Shown: piece by piece, positions 49,920 through 58,241 of the stretch
Layout of the letters: every line of letters begins with the position of its first letter
How positions within the stretch are numbered: the stretch's first letter is position 1
Assembly: GCA_920105625.2 (NCBI GenBank)
Contig: CAKKTE020000024.1
Span: forward strand, 124,001 to 188,000
From: Clusia tigrina
Lineage: Eukaryota; Arthropoda; Insecta; Diptera; Clusiidae
DNA length: 64,000 nt
Direction: 5' to 3'
The notes under the pieces: generated by a model
Databases searched by the model: none
Told to the model about the DNA's origin: nothing
What the model saw: the letters and a program-made list of their open reading frames with translations, nothing else
Made by a program: the position numbers and the translations under genes

Positions 49920-51019
49920 AAATTTTTGATAGGTGTAGGAAGTTGGGCCATTTTAAGATTTATCAGTGTTTGATTTGGGACTCAAGGGTAGCATAACTTT
50001 GATCGATAGCTTAAATTGACAAGAGGTTCGAGTACTTTATTGTTACAAAATTTCAAGGTTTTATGACGCTCCAGTAAAAAGTGACAAGCATTTGAATGTT
50101 GCAAACTTTGATAGGTGTAGGAAGTACCGTACAGAAGTTAGGGCCATTTGAAGTCTTATCAGTATTTGATTTGGAACTCAAGGGTAGCATAGCTGTGAGC
50201 GATAGCTTAACTAACAAGAAGCTCGTGTACTTTATTGTTACAAAATTTCAAGGTTTTATGACGCTCCAGTAAAAAGTGAAAAGCATTTGAATGTTGCAAA
50301 CTTTGATAGGTGTAGGACGTACCGTACAGAAGTTAGGGCCATTTGAAGTCTTATCAGTATTTGATTTGGGACTCAAGGGTAGCATAGCTTTGAGCGATAG
50401 CTTAAATTGACAAGAGGCTCGAGTACTTTATTGTTACAAAATTTCAAGGTTTTATGACGCTCCCGTAAAAAGTGACAAGCATTTGTATGTTGCAAACTGT
50501 GATAGGTGTAGGATGTACCGTATAGAAGTTAGGGCCATTTGAAGTTTTATCAGTGTTTGGTTTGGGACTCAAGGGTAGCATAGCTTTGAGCGATAGCTTC
50601 AATTGACAAGAGGCTCGAGTACTTTATTGTTACAAAATTTCAAGGTTTTATGACGCTCCAGTAAAAGTTACAAGCATTTGTATGTTGCAAACTTTGATAG
50701 GTGTAGGACGTTCCATGTAGAAGTTAGGGCCATTTAAAGTTTTATCAGTGTTTGATTTGGGACTCAATGGTAGCATAGCTTTGAGCGATAGCTTAAATTG
50801 ACAAGAGGCTCGAGTACTTTATTGTTACAAAATTTCAAGGTTTTATGACGCTCCCGTAAAAAGTGACAAGCATTTGTATGTTGCAATTTTTGATAGGTGT
50901 ATGACGTACCGTATAGAAGTTAGGGCCATTTGAAGTTTTATCAGTGTTTGATTTGGGTCTCAAGGGTAGCATAGCTTTGACCGATAGCTTCAATTGACAA
51001 GAGGCTCGAGTACTTTATT
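49920..51019 (+). repeat. 196-bp satellite array between LOA copy 2 and BEL
   Basis: About six monomers. The first 475 bp repeat the spacer at 46106-46580. From about 50390 the monomers match 58980-59611 at an offset of 8592 bp, including CTCCCGTAAAAAGTGAC, AACTGTGATAGG and CTTTGACCGATAGC. The last monomer is interrupted after TTTATT by the BEL element. Confidence 0.93.
51015..51019 (+). repeat. Target site duplication, left (TTATT)
   Basis: TTATT directly precedes the 5' LTR and also follows the 3' LTR at 58237-58241. Five bases is the usual BEL/Pao duplication length. Every satellite monomer holds CTTTATTGTT at this point, so identity of the two copies does not by itself prove a single insertion event. 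Confidence 0.8.
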
Positions 51020-51276
51020 TGTATCAAATGCAACCATGCGTTTGAGTTTTCGCACATAGCGAAAATAGGTTCAGCGAGTATTTTAAAGTTTAGTTCGTTT
51101 CTGACGATGGAACTGTGCTGTTGTGCCAATGGAGCAGTGCGAGAGATCGCAAGGAGCAGTGCGGTGGTGATGTGCAGTGCACACATATGTATAATATACA
51201 TACTTATATTTTAAGTGCATATGGGCCGGAATCCATGTGCAGGGAGCTGAGCCAGGAGAGCGGTGCAGAGCAGGAG

Positions 51277-51278
<2 letters not shown>

Positions 51279-51332
<54 letters not shown>
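51279..51332 (+). repeat. (TA)27 microsatellite in the 5' LTR
   Basis: This is an uninterrupted TA tract of 54 bp. The 3' LTR carries 28 units. The LTRs are identical at the time of integration, so one unit was gained or lost since. Confidence 0.95.
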
Positions 51333-51335
<3 letters not shown>

Positions 51336-51544
51336 AAGAGCAAGTATGAGCGGTGCCACAGGTATTCCTAGAGCCAATTTCTGTAAACATACATTCGCTG
51401 AATATATGTCTTTCTATATATTTATATACATGTATATCTGTATGTGCTAGTAATGTTTTGTTTCCAATTATATTTTGTACACATGCATCCCATACATGCC
51501 GACTTATTGTTGAGCTACATATGTATGTGCATAATTATAAGAGC

Positions 51545-51550
51545 AATAAA
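51545..51550 (+). promoter_or_regulatory. Candidate polyadenylation signal in the 5' LTR
   Basis: AATAAA lies about 100 bp before the LTR end. The equivalent signal in the 3' LTR would end the element transcript. Assignment rests on the hexamer and its position only. Confidence 0.5.
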
Positions 51551-51650
51551 AAGTGGTTTTTCGTATGCTTTTCCACTTAAAACAATTGTGTTTTTATTTA
51601 AGTCGGATTGCAGTAAGTATTGCCATAGTTTCATTGTCGATTCGATACAT

Positions 51651-51670
51651 TGGTCCATGTCGAGCCGGAT
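51651..51670 (+). promoter_or_regulatory. Primer-binding site, tRNA-Tyr-like
   Basis: TGGTCC follows the 5' LTR after a single base, the expected position for a site pairing with a tRNA CCA end. TGGTCC and the later TCGAGCCGGAT both match the complement of the tRNA-Tyr 3' end as I recall it, but the stretch between them is two bases longer than in that tRNA. Position supports a primer-binding site strongly; the tRNA identity is tentative. Confidence 0.55.
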
Positions 51671-52504
51671 CGTACCAGTGATCTATGCAATACAGCAAGT
51701 ATGGTGCGATGCATGTGAATATGTACATATATTAAGTAGAGCTATAAGTAAATATGAGCGAAATGAAATTGCGTCTTTAATTTAGGCATTCATTTGAGAT
51801 GACGTCAGAGCCATGTAAAAGAAGATCGCATATACATGCGTATGTTTGTAGTATTAAGTAGCTATGTATATACATAAATTAAGTGCAAAACTTAATTGCG
51901 CCTTTATTTTAAGCGTTCCTATGAAATCACACCAGACTCTATGTAAACGCAGATCGTATATGCATGCATGTATGCATGTATGTGCGATTGTGTACTGGCA
52001 GGGTAGGTAATAGCTATTTCTTTCCTTTGAATTCCTTTGATCCGTTGTGCCTGCGGGAAGGAAAAAGAGAGCAAGTGCAAAGCGCTAGAGGAGCATCAAT
52101 TGCTGAATGCGCAATACGCATTCGGAACTTATAATATGGTATGTGAGCAGAGCGATGAGAGCACAGGCAGGTACAGAAAGAAATAGACTAAATTTCAAGA
52201 AACAAATAAATTATAGAACAATAAGATAAAATACAGTCCACGGAGTTATAGGAGCAGAGCCAACACTGCAATGCTTAAAAATAATAGACCAAGGGCGTAT
52301 GTGCTCAAAGCACATACGACAAATTGGTACAGGCATTGGGCATTGGGCTTCAAGAAAGCTAAAAGAATTTAGGGGTGGGTACAATATGCGCAGGCAAGCA
52401 CTATGCGACGCAGTCATAGAGATGCGCAGTATGCTGCGCTATGGCTGCCGCCTTGCTGGCGGCCGACAGTGAGGTGGCATGGCTGCGTGTGCGCGTGCTT
52501 GGTG
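51671..52504 (+). other. BEL leader, non-coding part
   Basis: This AT-rich stretch after the primer-binding site holds no ORF that I trust and no recognised motif, apart from a short ATGCATG/TATG-rich run near 51959-51985. It belongs to the untranslated leader, where a packaging signal could be expected but cannot be located by eye. Confidence 0.6.
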
Positions 52505-53300
52505 CTGAATATTATGTGCAAATGAGCGAATGAACCAGTGCGGTTATTCTTCTCAAAATTTAAATATGAGCGAGCGAAAATTATGTGCAAATGAGCGAAT
52601 AAACCAGTGCGGTTCAACTAAAAAATTAAAAATGATCGAGCGAAAATTATGTGCAAATGAGAGAATAGGCCAGTGCGGTTATTCGTCTCAAAATTTAGTT
52701 ATGAGCGAGCGAAAATTATGTGCAAATGAGCGAATAAACCAGTGCGGTTATTCGTCTAAAAATTTAAAATTTGAGGGAGCATTGGTGCAAATAATTTCGT
52801 GCTAGTGAGCGAATTAACCAATGTGGTTATTCGGCTCAAAAAATTATATAAGAGCGAGCATTGGTGCAAATAATTTCGTGCTAATGAGCGAATTAACCAA
52901 TGTGGTTATTCGGCTCAAAAAATTATATAAGAGCGAGCATTGGTGCAAATAATTTCGTGCTAATGAGCGAATTAACCAATGTGGTTATTCGGCTCAAAAA
53001 ATTATATAAGAGCGAGCATTGGTGCAAATAATTTCGTGCTAATGAGCGAATTAACCAATGTGGTTATTCGGCTCAAAAAATTATATAATAGCGAGCTTTG
53101 TTGCAATTAATTGCGTGCTAGTGAGCGAATAAACCAATGTGGTTATGCGGCTCAAAAATTATGTAAGAGCGAGAATTGGTGCAAATAATTGTTTGCTAGT
53201 GAGCGAATAAACCAATGTGGTTATGCGGCTCAGGAAATTAAATAAGAGCGTGCTTTAGTGCTGAGCTTGTGAGCTAAGTGGGTTAATAAACCAGTGCGGT
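52505..53300 (+). repeat. Minisatellite in the BEL leader (about 70- and 79-bp units)
   Basis: Two related unit types follow one another. The first four units, about 67-71 bp, contain ATTATGTGCAAATGAGCGAA and CCAGTGCGGTTATTC. The next ones are 79 bp, with GAGCGAGCATTGG at 52852, 52931 and 53010 and a variant at 53089, and are nearly identical. More diverged units run to about 53300. Each holds GAGCGA and a TGTGGTTATTCGGCTCAAAA-type core. Some units are open in one frame, but the stops in others and the location before gag argue against coding. Confidence 0.88.
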
Positions 53301-53477
53301 TATTCGACTCAAAAATTTTAAAGCACAAAAATGCAGTGTTGGCACGGCTGCAGAAGGAACAAGGAGGAAACAGTTTTTTCTTCTTTCAAAATTAGTTAAT
53401 TTTTCTTCTTTTCTACAACAACAGAGCAACAATAACAGAGCAACACTAACAGAGAAAAATAACAGAGCAACGACAAG

Positions 53478-54526
53478 ATGAGCTACGGGCAACACCAGTC
53501 TGCCTACAAAGCCATCCGAAGAGCAGCAGAGTACGTCATAGCTGACGAGTTTGGGCGACTAGGGTTTGATGAAGCCAAGGTGCGTTTGATTCGTTTGGAG
53601 CAACAGTGGGAGCGTTTTAATCAGCTGCGTGAGGAGTTAGCATCCCGAGCGAAGCGCGATGAGAGCGCCGATCTAGACAGATCGATGGAGCGAGCAGAGC
53701 GGCGGTACTTCGAAGCGAGCGGTGCTCTGAAGGGTAAAACTGAGCAAGTGGGCACAGCAAGGAGAGCAGAGCAGAGTGCAAAGCTGCGGATCTCACTGCA
53801 GCTGACCATGTCATTCCAACAGCATGACCTCCAGAACACTTAGGGGGAATTTGACGGCAGCGTGACCAAGTGGCACGGTTTTCGCGATTGGTTCGCCGCT
53901 GCGGCGCATAGCAATGAGCAAATAGCGGCCTCTTACAAATTCTCATATTTGAAGAAGTCACTCACCCATAAGGCAGCGCGCACGTTGGGTGATTGGGAGC
54001 TCACTGACAACGGGTACAATGAAACGTGGGAGCGGCTCAACCAAATATATGACCGCAAGTACCCGGTATGCCTTCCTGGAGGAGCAGGCCTCTGCTCTAC
54101 CAGCACGGGAAGCGAGGCGAGCGCATCAATTGGAGCACGGGCGCGATCGAGCAACGGGCGCAGTACCCAAGAGCAGGGAGAGAATGGGCCACGGTGTGAG
54201 TGCAACGGGAGCAGCACCGATACGAGCAAGCCAAGACAAGCTGTGCGAGATATGCAGCGCAGATCACGCAGTGTCCAGACTTCGTGTCACTCAATTTGAG
54301 AGCTAGGCAAGAGCTAGTTGGCAAACGCAACCTGTGCCACAACTGCCTGAAGAAGGGGCATAAGGCGTCGGAGTGCTTTGCGGGGCCATTTTTACAGTGC
54401 CCAGGGGTGCAGAAGCACAATAGCGTGCTATATGCAAAAAGGGAGCCACAGCAGCAGGTGTTGGTGGCACAGCAGCCAAAGCGGGGAGCCGCCGCGACAA
54501 CAATGCTGAAGGCTAAGAGCGATTGA
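53478..54526 (+). pseudogene. BEL gag, interrupted
   Basis: Gag forms the particle core and binds RNA. The start at 53478 (MSYGQHQSAY) opens a 121-codon frame rich in charged helices, ended by TAG at 53841-53843. The same frame then continues GEFDGSVTKWHGFRDWF and ASYKFSYLKKSL, which is the conserved capsid region of BEL/Pao Gag. Near 54065 the sequence shifts to a second frame (with KLCEIC) and near 54270 to a third, which holds the zinc knuckle CHNCLKKGHKASEC (54335-54376, C-X2-C-X4-H-X4-C) and ends at 54526. One stop and two frameshifts mean no full Gag can be made from this copy. Sequencing indels are an alternative for the shifts, not for the stop. Confidence 0.85.
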
Positions 54527-54690
54527 AGGTACAGCAACCTTGTAAAGCGCGCAAGGGTAGCAGAGCCGGGGCGAAGTGCCAGCTTTAAGAGCTTTTTAAA
54601 CTTTAAATTTAAAAAAAAAACATAGTAGAGCATTAAAAAAAAGAGCGAGAATGATTATTTAGAGACAGAGTTCTGGGTGCTACCAAGAGA
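54527..54690 (+). other. A-rich gag-pol spacer with protease loss
   Basis: Only about 160 bp separate the gag stop from recognisable pol, with runs of A near 54609 and 54635. In BEL elements the aspartic protease with its DSG motif should lie here. I see no such motif, so the front of the protease appears deleted or eroded. Confidence 0.6.
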
Positions 54691-55416
54691 ATGTACTGGT
54701 GCCCAGTTTTGTCAGCAAGAGATTTAGTGGAGATACCCATGCATTTTAAGAATGAGGGTTTATGGGCGGATCCTGAGTTTTGGAAGGCGAGACCAGTCGA
54801 GGTACTGTTAGGAGCAAATGTGGTGGCCAGAGCCATTAAGGCGATAATGCCAAATGAGGTGCAAGGCATTGCCATATATGAGAGCATGTTTGGGCTAGTC
54901 ATTTTCGGGGCACAACCCTGCGAGAGAGGTGAGGAGCAGGAAGTGGAGCAAAATTTTATGGAGACTTATACTAGAGATGAAACAGGGCGTTTTATTGTGA
55001 CAATTCCAGTGAAAGAGACGGTGCAAGGTTTAGGCACTTCAAAGGCAATAGCATTGCGCAGATTTATGTACTTGGAGCGGAAATTAGAGAAAGACTCAGA
55101 GCTGAGAGAGCAATACGTAGAATTCATGAGAGAGTATGAGAGATTAGGGCATATGAAGTGCGCTATACTACCACCAAGAGTGGACGAGCCAGTTTATTAT
55201 ATCCCACATCACTGTTTTACCAAAAAATTTCTGGTGGTTTTTGACGCTAGCTGCCAAACAAATCGTGGCATATCTCTGAATCAAGTGCAATGTTTAGGCG
55301 ATAAGTTACAAAAGGATCTTTACGAAATTGTCATGAGATTTAGGCGTCATAAGTTTTCGATATGTGTAGTCATCAAGAAGATGTTCCGACAACTACGTGT
55401 TGCCGAAAGGCAATGA
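54691..55416 (+). pseudogene. BEL pol: end of protease and front of reverse transcriptase
   Basis: This open frame of 241 codons begins in the tail of the protease region (WADPEFWKARPVEVLLGANVV, near residues 28-48) and passes through the linker into reverse transcriptase, with EYERLGHMK, YYIPHHC, VVFDASCQTN and SLNQVQCLGDKLQKDL. At the motif A position (CVVIKKMFRQ, residues 225-234) the catalytic aspartate is replaced by valine 227 (codon GTC at 55369-55371). The frame closes at 55416 inside the RT palm. The ATG is probably not a real start, as pol is normally made with gag. Confidence 0.82.
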
Positions 55417-55841
55417 AATTTGAAAGAATTTTTTGGCGAGAGCATAGTGGTGAGCCATTACGAGAATAGTGTTTAACGGTTGTAACGTAGGGAATGACTT
55501 CCTCCGCTTATAATGCTGTGCGAGCTTTAATACAATGTGCTAGGGATTCGAAAGATGAATACCCAAGAGCAGCGGACATCATAGAGAGTGACTTCTATAT
55601 GGATGACTGTACTACAGGCGCACGATCTGAGCAAGAAGCAATAGTGCTCGCGAAAGAGACAGACACTGTCCTAAAAGGCGGCGGTTTGGAGCTGTGCAAA
55701 TGGAAGTCGAACTCAAAAAGACTACTCAGGGCAATGAGAGCGGAAAGAGAAGAAGAGATGTTATTCCCGAGAGAAGACGAGATGACAGTGCTAGGACTGA
55801 AATGGCTGATAGAAGAAGACAAAAATTCACCCTTGTGGTGA
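55417..55841 (+). pseudogene. BEL pol: reverse transcriptase palm with YMDD
   Basis: Between 55417 and 55493 the palm continues in a different frame with two in-frame TAG codons. The open frame from 55494 reads SSAYNAVRALIQCA and then the catalytic box YMDD at 55596-55607, followed by a conserved GGxLxxCKWKSNS-type segment. It closes at 55841. The YMDD pair of aspartates is intact, but with the motif A change upstream and the broken frame the enzyme cannot be active. Confidence 0.82.
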
Positions 55842-55989
55842 AGACTCCTGCATTGCGAGAGAGCTAGTTTGTAATAAGCTCTGGTTATATGGACCGGAGT
55901 GGTTACGTAAATCAGAAATCAGTTGGCCAGCCAACATTTTTGAGCTGGAAAAACCAACGAAAGGGCTTAACGAGCTGGGAGCGTATCAC
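55842..55989 (+). other. BEL pol: eroded RT-to-RNase H region
   Basis: No long frame is open in this stretch. The usual BEL pol has a large RT/RNase H C-terminal region here of several hundred codons, so most of it is missing and an internal deletion is likely. The surviving text near 55920-55980 (SWPANIFELEKP, then KGLNELGAYHV in another frame) is only weakly recognisable. Confidence 0.45.
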
Positions 55990-56571
55990 GTGAAATATTC
56001 ACGCGAGTTTTTGCAAATATTTATACCGAGCAGGGGCAAGAGCATGGCGCTGATTGACTATGCGCGAAGTCTAGAGAAGAGCATCAACATATTGAGCTAC
56101 ATAATCAGGTTTGTGCGAAGGCCAAGGCACAGAAAGAGGAGGCGCAGAACTCGGCACAACAACCGAGCAGAGCAAGCGCCAACAGTGGAAGAGAAATGTG
56201 AAGCAACGGAATTCCTGCTTAAGCAGGCGCAGGAGAGCGATTACAGACAAGAGATAGACAAACTAAGAGAGATTGGGCAGGTGCAAGAAGGGAGCAAAAT
56301 TAGTGCGTTGAATCCAATAATGGACAACAAGGGCCTATTGAGAGCGGGCGGGCGATTCGGGAGATCAGAAGAAGCCTATGAGATGATGCTTCCGGTGATA
56401 GTGAAGGATGGTTCTCGAACAGCATGGCTGATAATGGACCACGCTCATCGTATGACTAAGCATGGTGCTGTGCAAGTGATGATGCAATTCATCAGACAAA
56501 AGTTTTGGATTCCAAAACTGCGGAGCCAATTAAGAGCTTTTCTCCACAAGCGTGGTGTGCGCGCGCTATAA
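55990..56571 (+). pseudogene. BEL pol: connector and integrase zinc-binding region
   Basis: A 193-codon frame covers the connector before integrase (RPRHRKRRRRTRHNN, a basic patch) and then the conserved GLLRAGGRFGRSEEA and the integrase N-terminal HHCC region, with the histidines in DHAHRMTKHGAVQ and the RQKFWIPKLR motif. It runs out of frame near 56552-56571, just where the cysteine pair should lie. The next part continues one frame over. Confidence 0.82.
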
Positions 56572-57079
56572 TCGCAGATTTGAGCAACAGCTGATGTCTG
56601 AATTGCCAGGCGACAGGGTGCAAGTGGGCAAGCCTTTTCTATATACAGGTATTGATTGCGCATGTGCTTTTAGAGCAAAGGGAGTGCAAAGAGCAGGAGA
56701 GCGAATGAGGGAGCGTAAGTGCTGGGTGGCTATATTTGTTTGCCTAAAAACAAAGGCCATTCATATTGACATTGTTTTTTATTTAACCTCTATAGACTTT
56801 ATTGCTTGTTATAAGCGCTTTATTTGCAGAAGAGGGAGATGTGAGCGAATATACAGTGACAATGGTACATCATTTGTAGGGGCGGCAAGGGAGCTGAGAA
56901 GAGCACGGGAGAGCTGGCAAGTAAGAGATGTTTTTGAGCATATGAGCAACAAGGGGACAGAATGGGCATTCATGACGCCAGCAGCACCGCATCATGGCGG
57001 AATATATGAAGCTACTGTGAAGTCAATGAAGTACCACCTCACGCGCATTGCTGAGCAAAAGATTTTAACACAAGAGTAG
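56552..57079 (+). pseudogene. BEL pol: integrase catalytic core
   Basis: The integrase inserts the cDNA into the host genome. This 175-codon frame holds the full DDE triad: aspartate 35 in YTGIDCA, aspartate 103 in IYSDNGTSFVGAA and glutamate 153 in HHGGIYEATVKSMK. The core is uninterrupted, which makes it the best preserved part of the element. It overlaps the preceding frame by 20 bp through a frameshift and ends at a TAG (57077-57079). The same frame continues after the TAG with LSTLLVEIEAILNSRSLTP before another shift. Confidence 0.85.
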
Positions 57080-57604
57080 TTATCTACCCTCCTAGTAGAG
57101 ATCGAAGCAATTTTGAACTCAAGGTCTTTGACACCTTGAGTGATGATGCGGAAGATATTCAGGCCTTGACGCCAGGGCATTTTTTGATAGGGGAGCCATT
57201 GATCATTCCCTTACCATTCGTGAGCCAGCAGCAGTCAAACATGAAAGGAGCAAGTTTATGGAGAGCACGTCAGAAAATAATTGAGCATTTCTGGAAGAGA
57301 TGGAGAGAGGAATATTTGACGGCGCTGCAAGAGCGTTAAAAATTGTGCAGAGAACGAGAGACAATGAGCCTGGATCAATTAGTGCTGATCAAGAGTGAAC
57401 TTTTTCCACCAGCGCAATGGGCTTTGGGCTTAGTGAGCTAATAAGGAGCCGAGATGGTATAATATGTTCAGTCATTGTGCAGACGGCCACAAACCGTCTG
57501 ACAAGGCCTGTTCCGAAGATATGTGTGCTTCCAATTGACCCGAGCGAATAGAGGGCGGCTTTATGAAAGCAAAGACAAGAGGTCCTTCTCTTGCTCGCGG
57601 GGAC
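57080..57604 (+). pseudogene. BEL pol: integrase C-terminal region and 3' end
   Basis: After the shift near 57138 a frame with DIQALTPGHFLIGEPL and FWKRWREEYLTALQER (to 57339) matches the C-terminal domain that follows integrase in BEL/Pao proteins. Beyond its stop, LPPAQWALG-like text near 57400 shows that the ancestral protein continued, now with several stops. Purine-rich stretches near 57565-57582 and 57590-57603 precede the 3' LTR and could be the plus-strand primer, but neither is a clean polypurine tract. Confidence 0.72.
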
Positions 57605-57861
57605 TGTATCAAATGCAACCATGCGTTTGAGTTTTCGCACATAGCGAAAATAGGTTCAGCGAGTATTTTAAAGTTTAGTTCGTTCCTGACGATGGAACTG
57701 TGCTGTTGTGCCAATGGAGCAGTGCGAGAGATCGCAAGGAGCAGTGCGGTGGTGATGTGCAGTGCACACATATGTATAATATACATACTTATATTTTAAG
57801 TGCATATGGGCCGGAATCCATGTGCCGGGAGCTGAGCCAGGAGAGCGGTGCAGAGCAGGAG

Positions 57862-57863
<2 letters not shown>

Positions 57864-57919
<56 letters not shown>
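57864..57919 (+). repeat. (TA)28 microsatellite in the 3' LTR
   Basis: This is a 56-bp TA tract, one unit longer than in the 5' LTR. Confidence 0.95.
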
Positions 57920-57922
<3 letters not shown>

Positions 57923-58131
57923 AAGAGCAAGTATGAGCGGTGCCACAGGTATTCCTAGAGCCAATTTCTGTAAACATACATTCGCTGAATATATGTCTTT
58001 CTATATATTTATATACATGTATATCTGTATGTGCTAGTAATGTTTTGTTTCCAATTATATTTTGTACACATGCATCCCATACATGCCGACTTATTGTTGA
58101 GCTACATATGTATGTGCATAATTATAAGAGC

Positions 58132-58137
58132 AATAAA
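58132..58137 (+). promoter_or_regulatory. Candidate polyadenylation signal in the 3' LTR
   Basis: AATAAA about 100 bp from the LTR end is in the place where the BEL transcript would be expected to be processed. This is based on the hexamer alone. Confidence 0.5.
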
Positions 58138-58236
58138 AAGTGGTTTTTCGTATGCTTTTCCACTTAAAACAATTGTGTTTTTATTTAAGTCGGATTGCAG
58201 TAAGTATTGCCATAGTTTCATTGTCGATTCGATACA

Positions 58237-58241
58237 TTATT
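58237..58241 (+). repeat. Target site duplication, right (TTATT)
   Basis: TTATT follows the 3' LTR and matches 51015-51019. The satellite continues in monomer register with GTTACATAATTTC. Confidence 0.8.

Larger units (their letters stand above)
51020..51649 (+). repeat. 5' LTR of the BEL element
   Basis: The LTR is 630 bp, begins TGTATC and ends GATACA. It contains a (TA)27 tract, an AATAAA at 51545-51550 and AT-rich sequence. The 5' LTR should supply the promoter, but I cannot place the start site. The short ORFs across it, including the Ile-Tyr repeats from the TA tract, are not coding. Confidence 0.95.
51020..58236 (+). mobile_element. BEL/Pao LTR retrotransposon, full length but defective
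   Basis: This 7217-bp element has direct LTRs of 630 and 632 bp, both bounded by the inverted TGTATC...GATACA, and a 5-bp target duplication. The LTRs differ by two substitutions and one TA dinucleotide, so insertion is recent. Internal order is primer-binding site, a long leader with tandem repeats, gag with a CCHC knuckle, a protease remnant, reverse transcriptase, and integrase with a C-terminal extension. PR-RT-integrase order, the RT sequence around VVFDAS and YMDD, and the LTPGHFLIG motif after integrase place it in BEL/Pao. No env-like ORF is present. Gag and pol are broken by stops and frameshifts. Confidence 0.95.
57605..58236 (+). repeat. 3' LTR of the BEL element
   Basis: This 632-bp LTR is nearly identical to the 5' LTR. 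I see two substitutions (GTTCGTTCC against GTTCGTTTC, and TGTGCCGGG against TGTGCAGGG) and one extra TA. It ends with GATACA at 58231-58236. Confidence 0.95.

Noticed and set aside
51115..51333. ORF with an Ile-Tyr repeat at the LTR
   Set aside because: It is a translation of the TA microsatellite inside a non-coding LTR, repeated in the other LTR.
52530..52805. 91-codon ORF with repeats such as NERINQCGYSS
   Set aside because: It arises from the leader minisatellite, is not maintained in the 79-bp units and lies before gag with no support as a gene.
53617..54633. Long minus-strand ORFs opposite gag
   Set aside because: They are shadows of the GC-richer gag region, have no recognisable domain and overlap the supported plus-strand motifs.
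57340..57604. Possible env-like gene after pol
   Set aside because: The space is too short and what is readable resembles the eroded end of pol.
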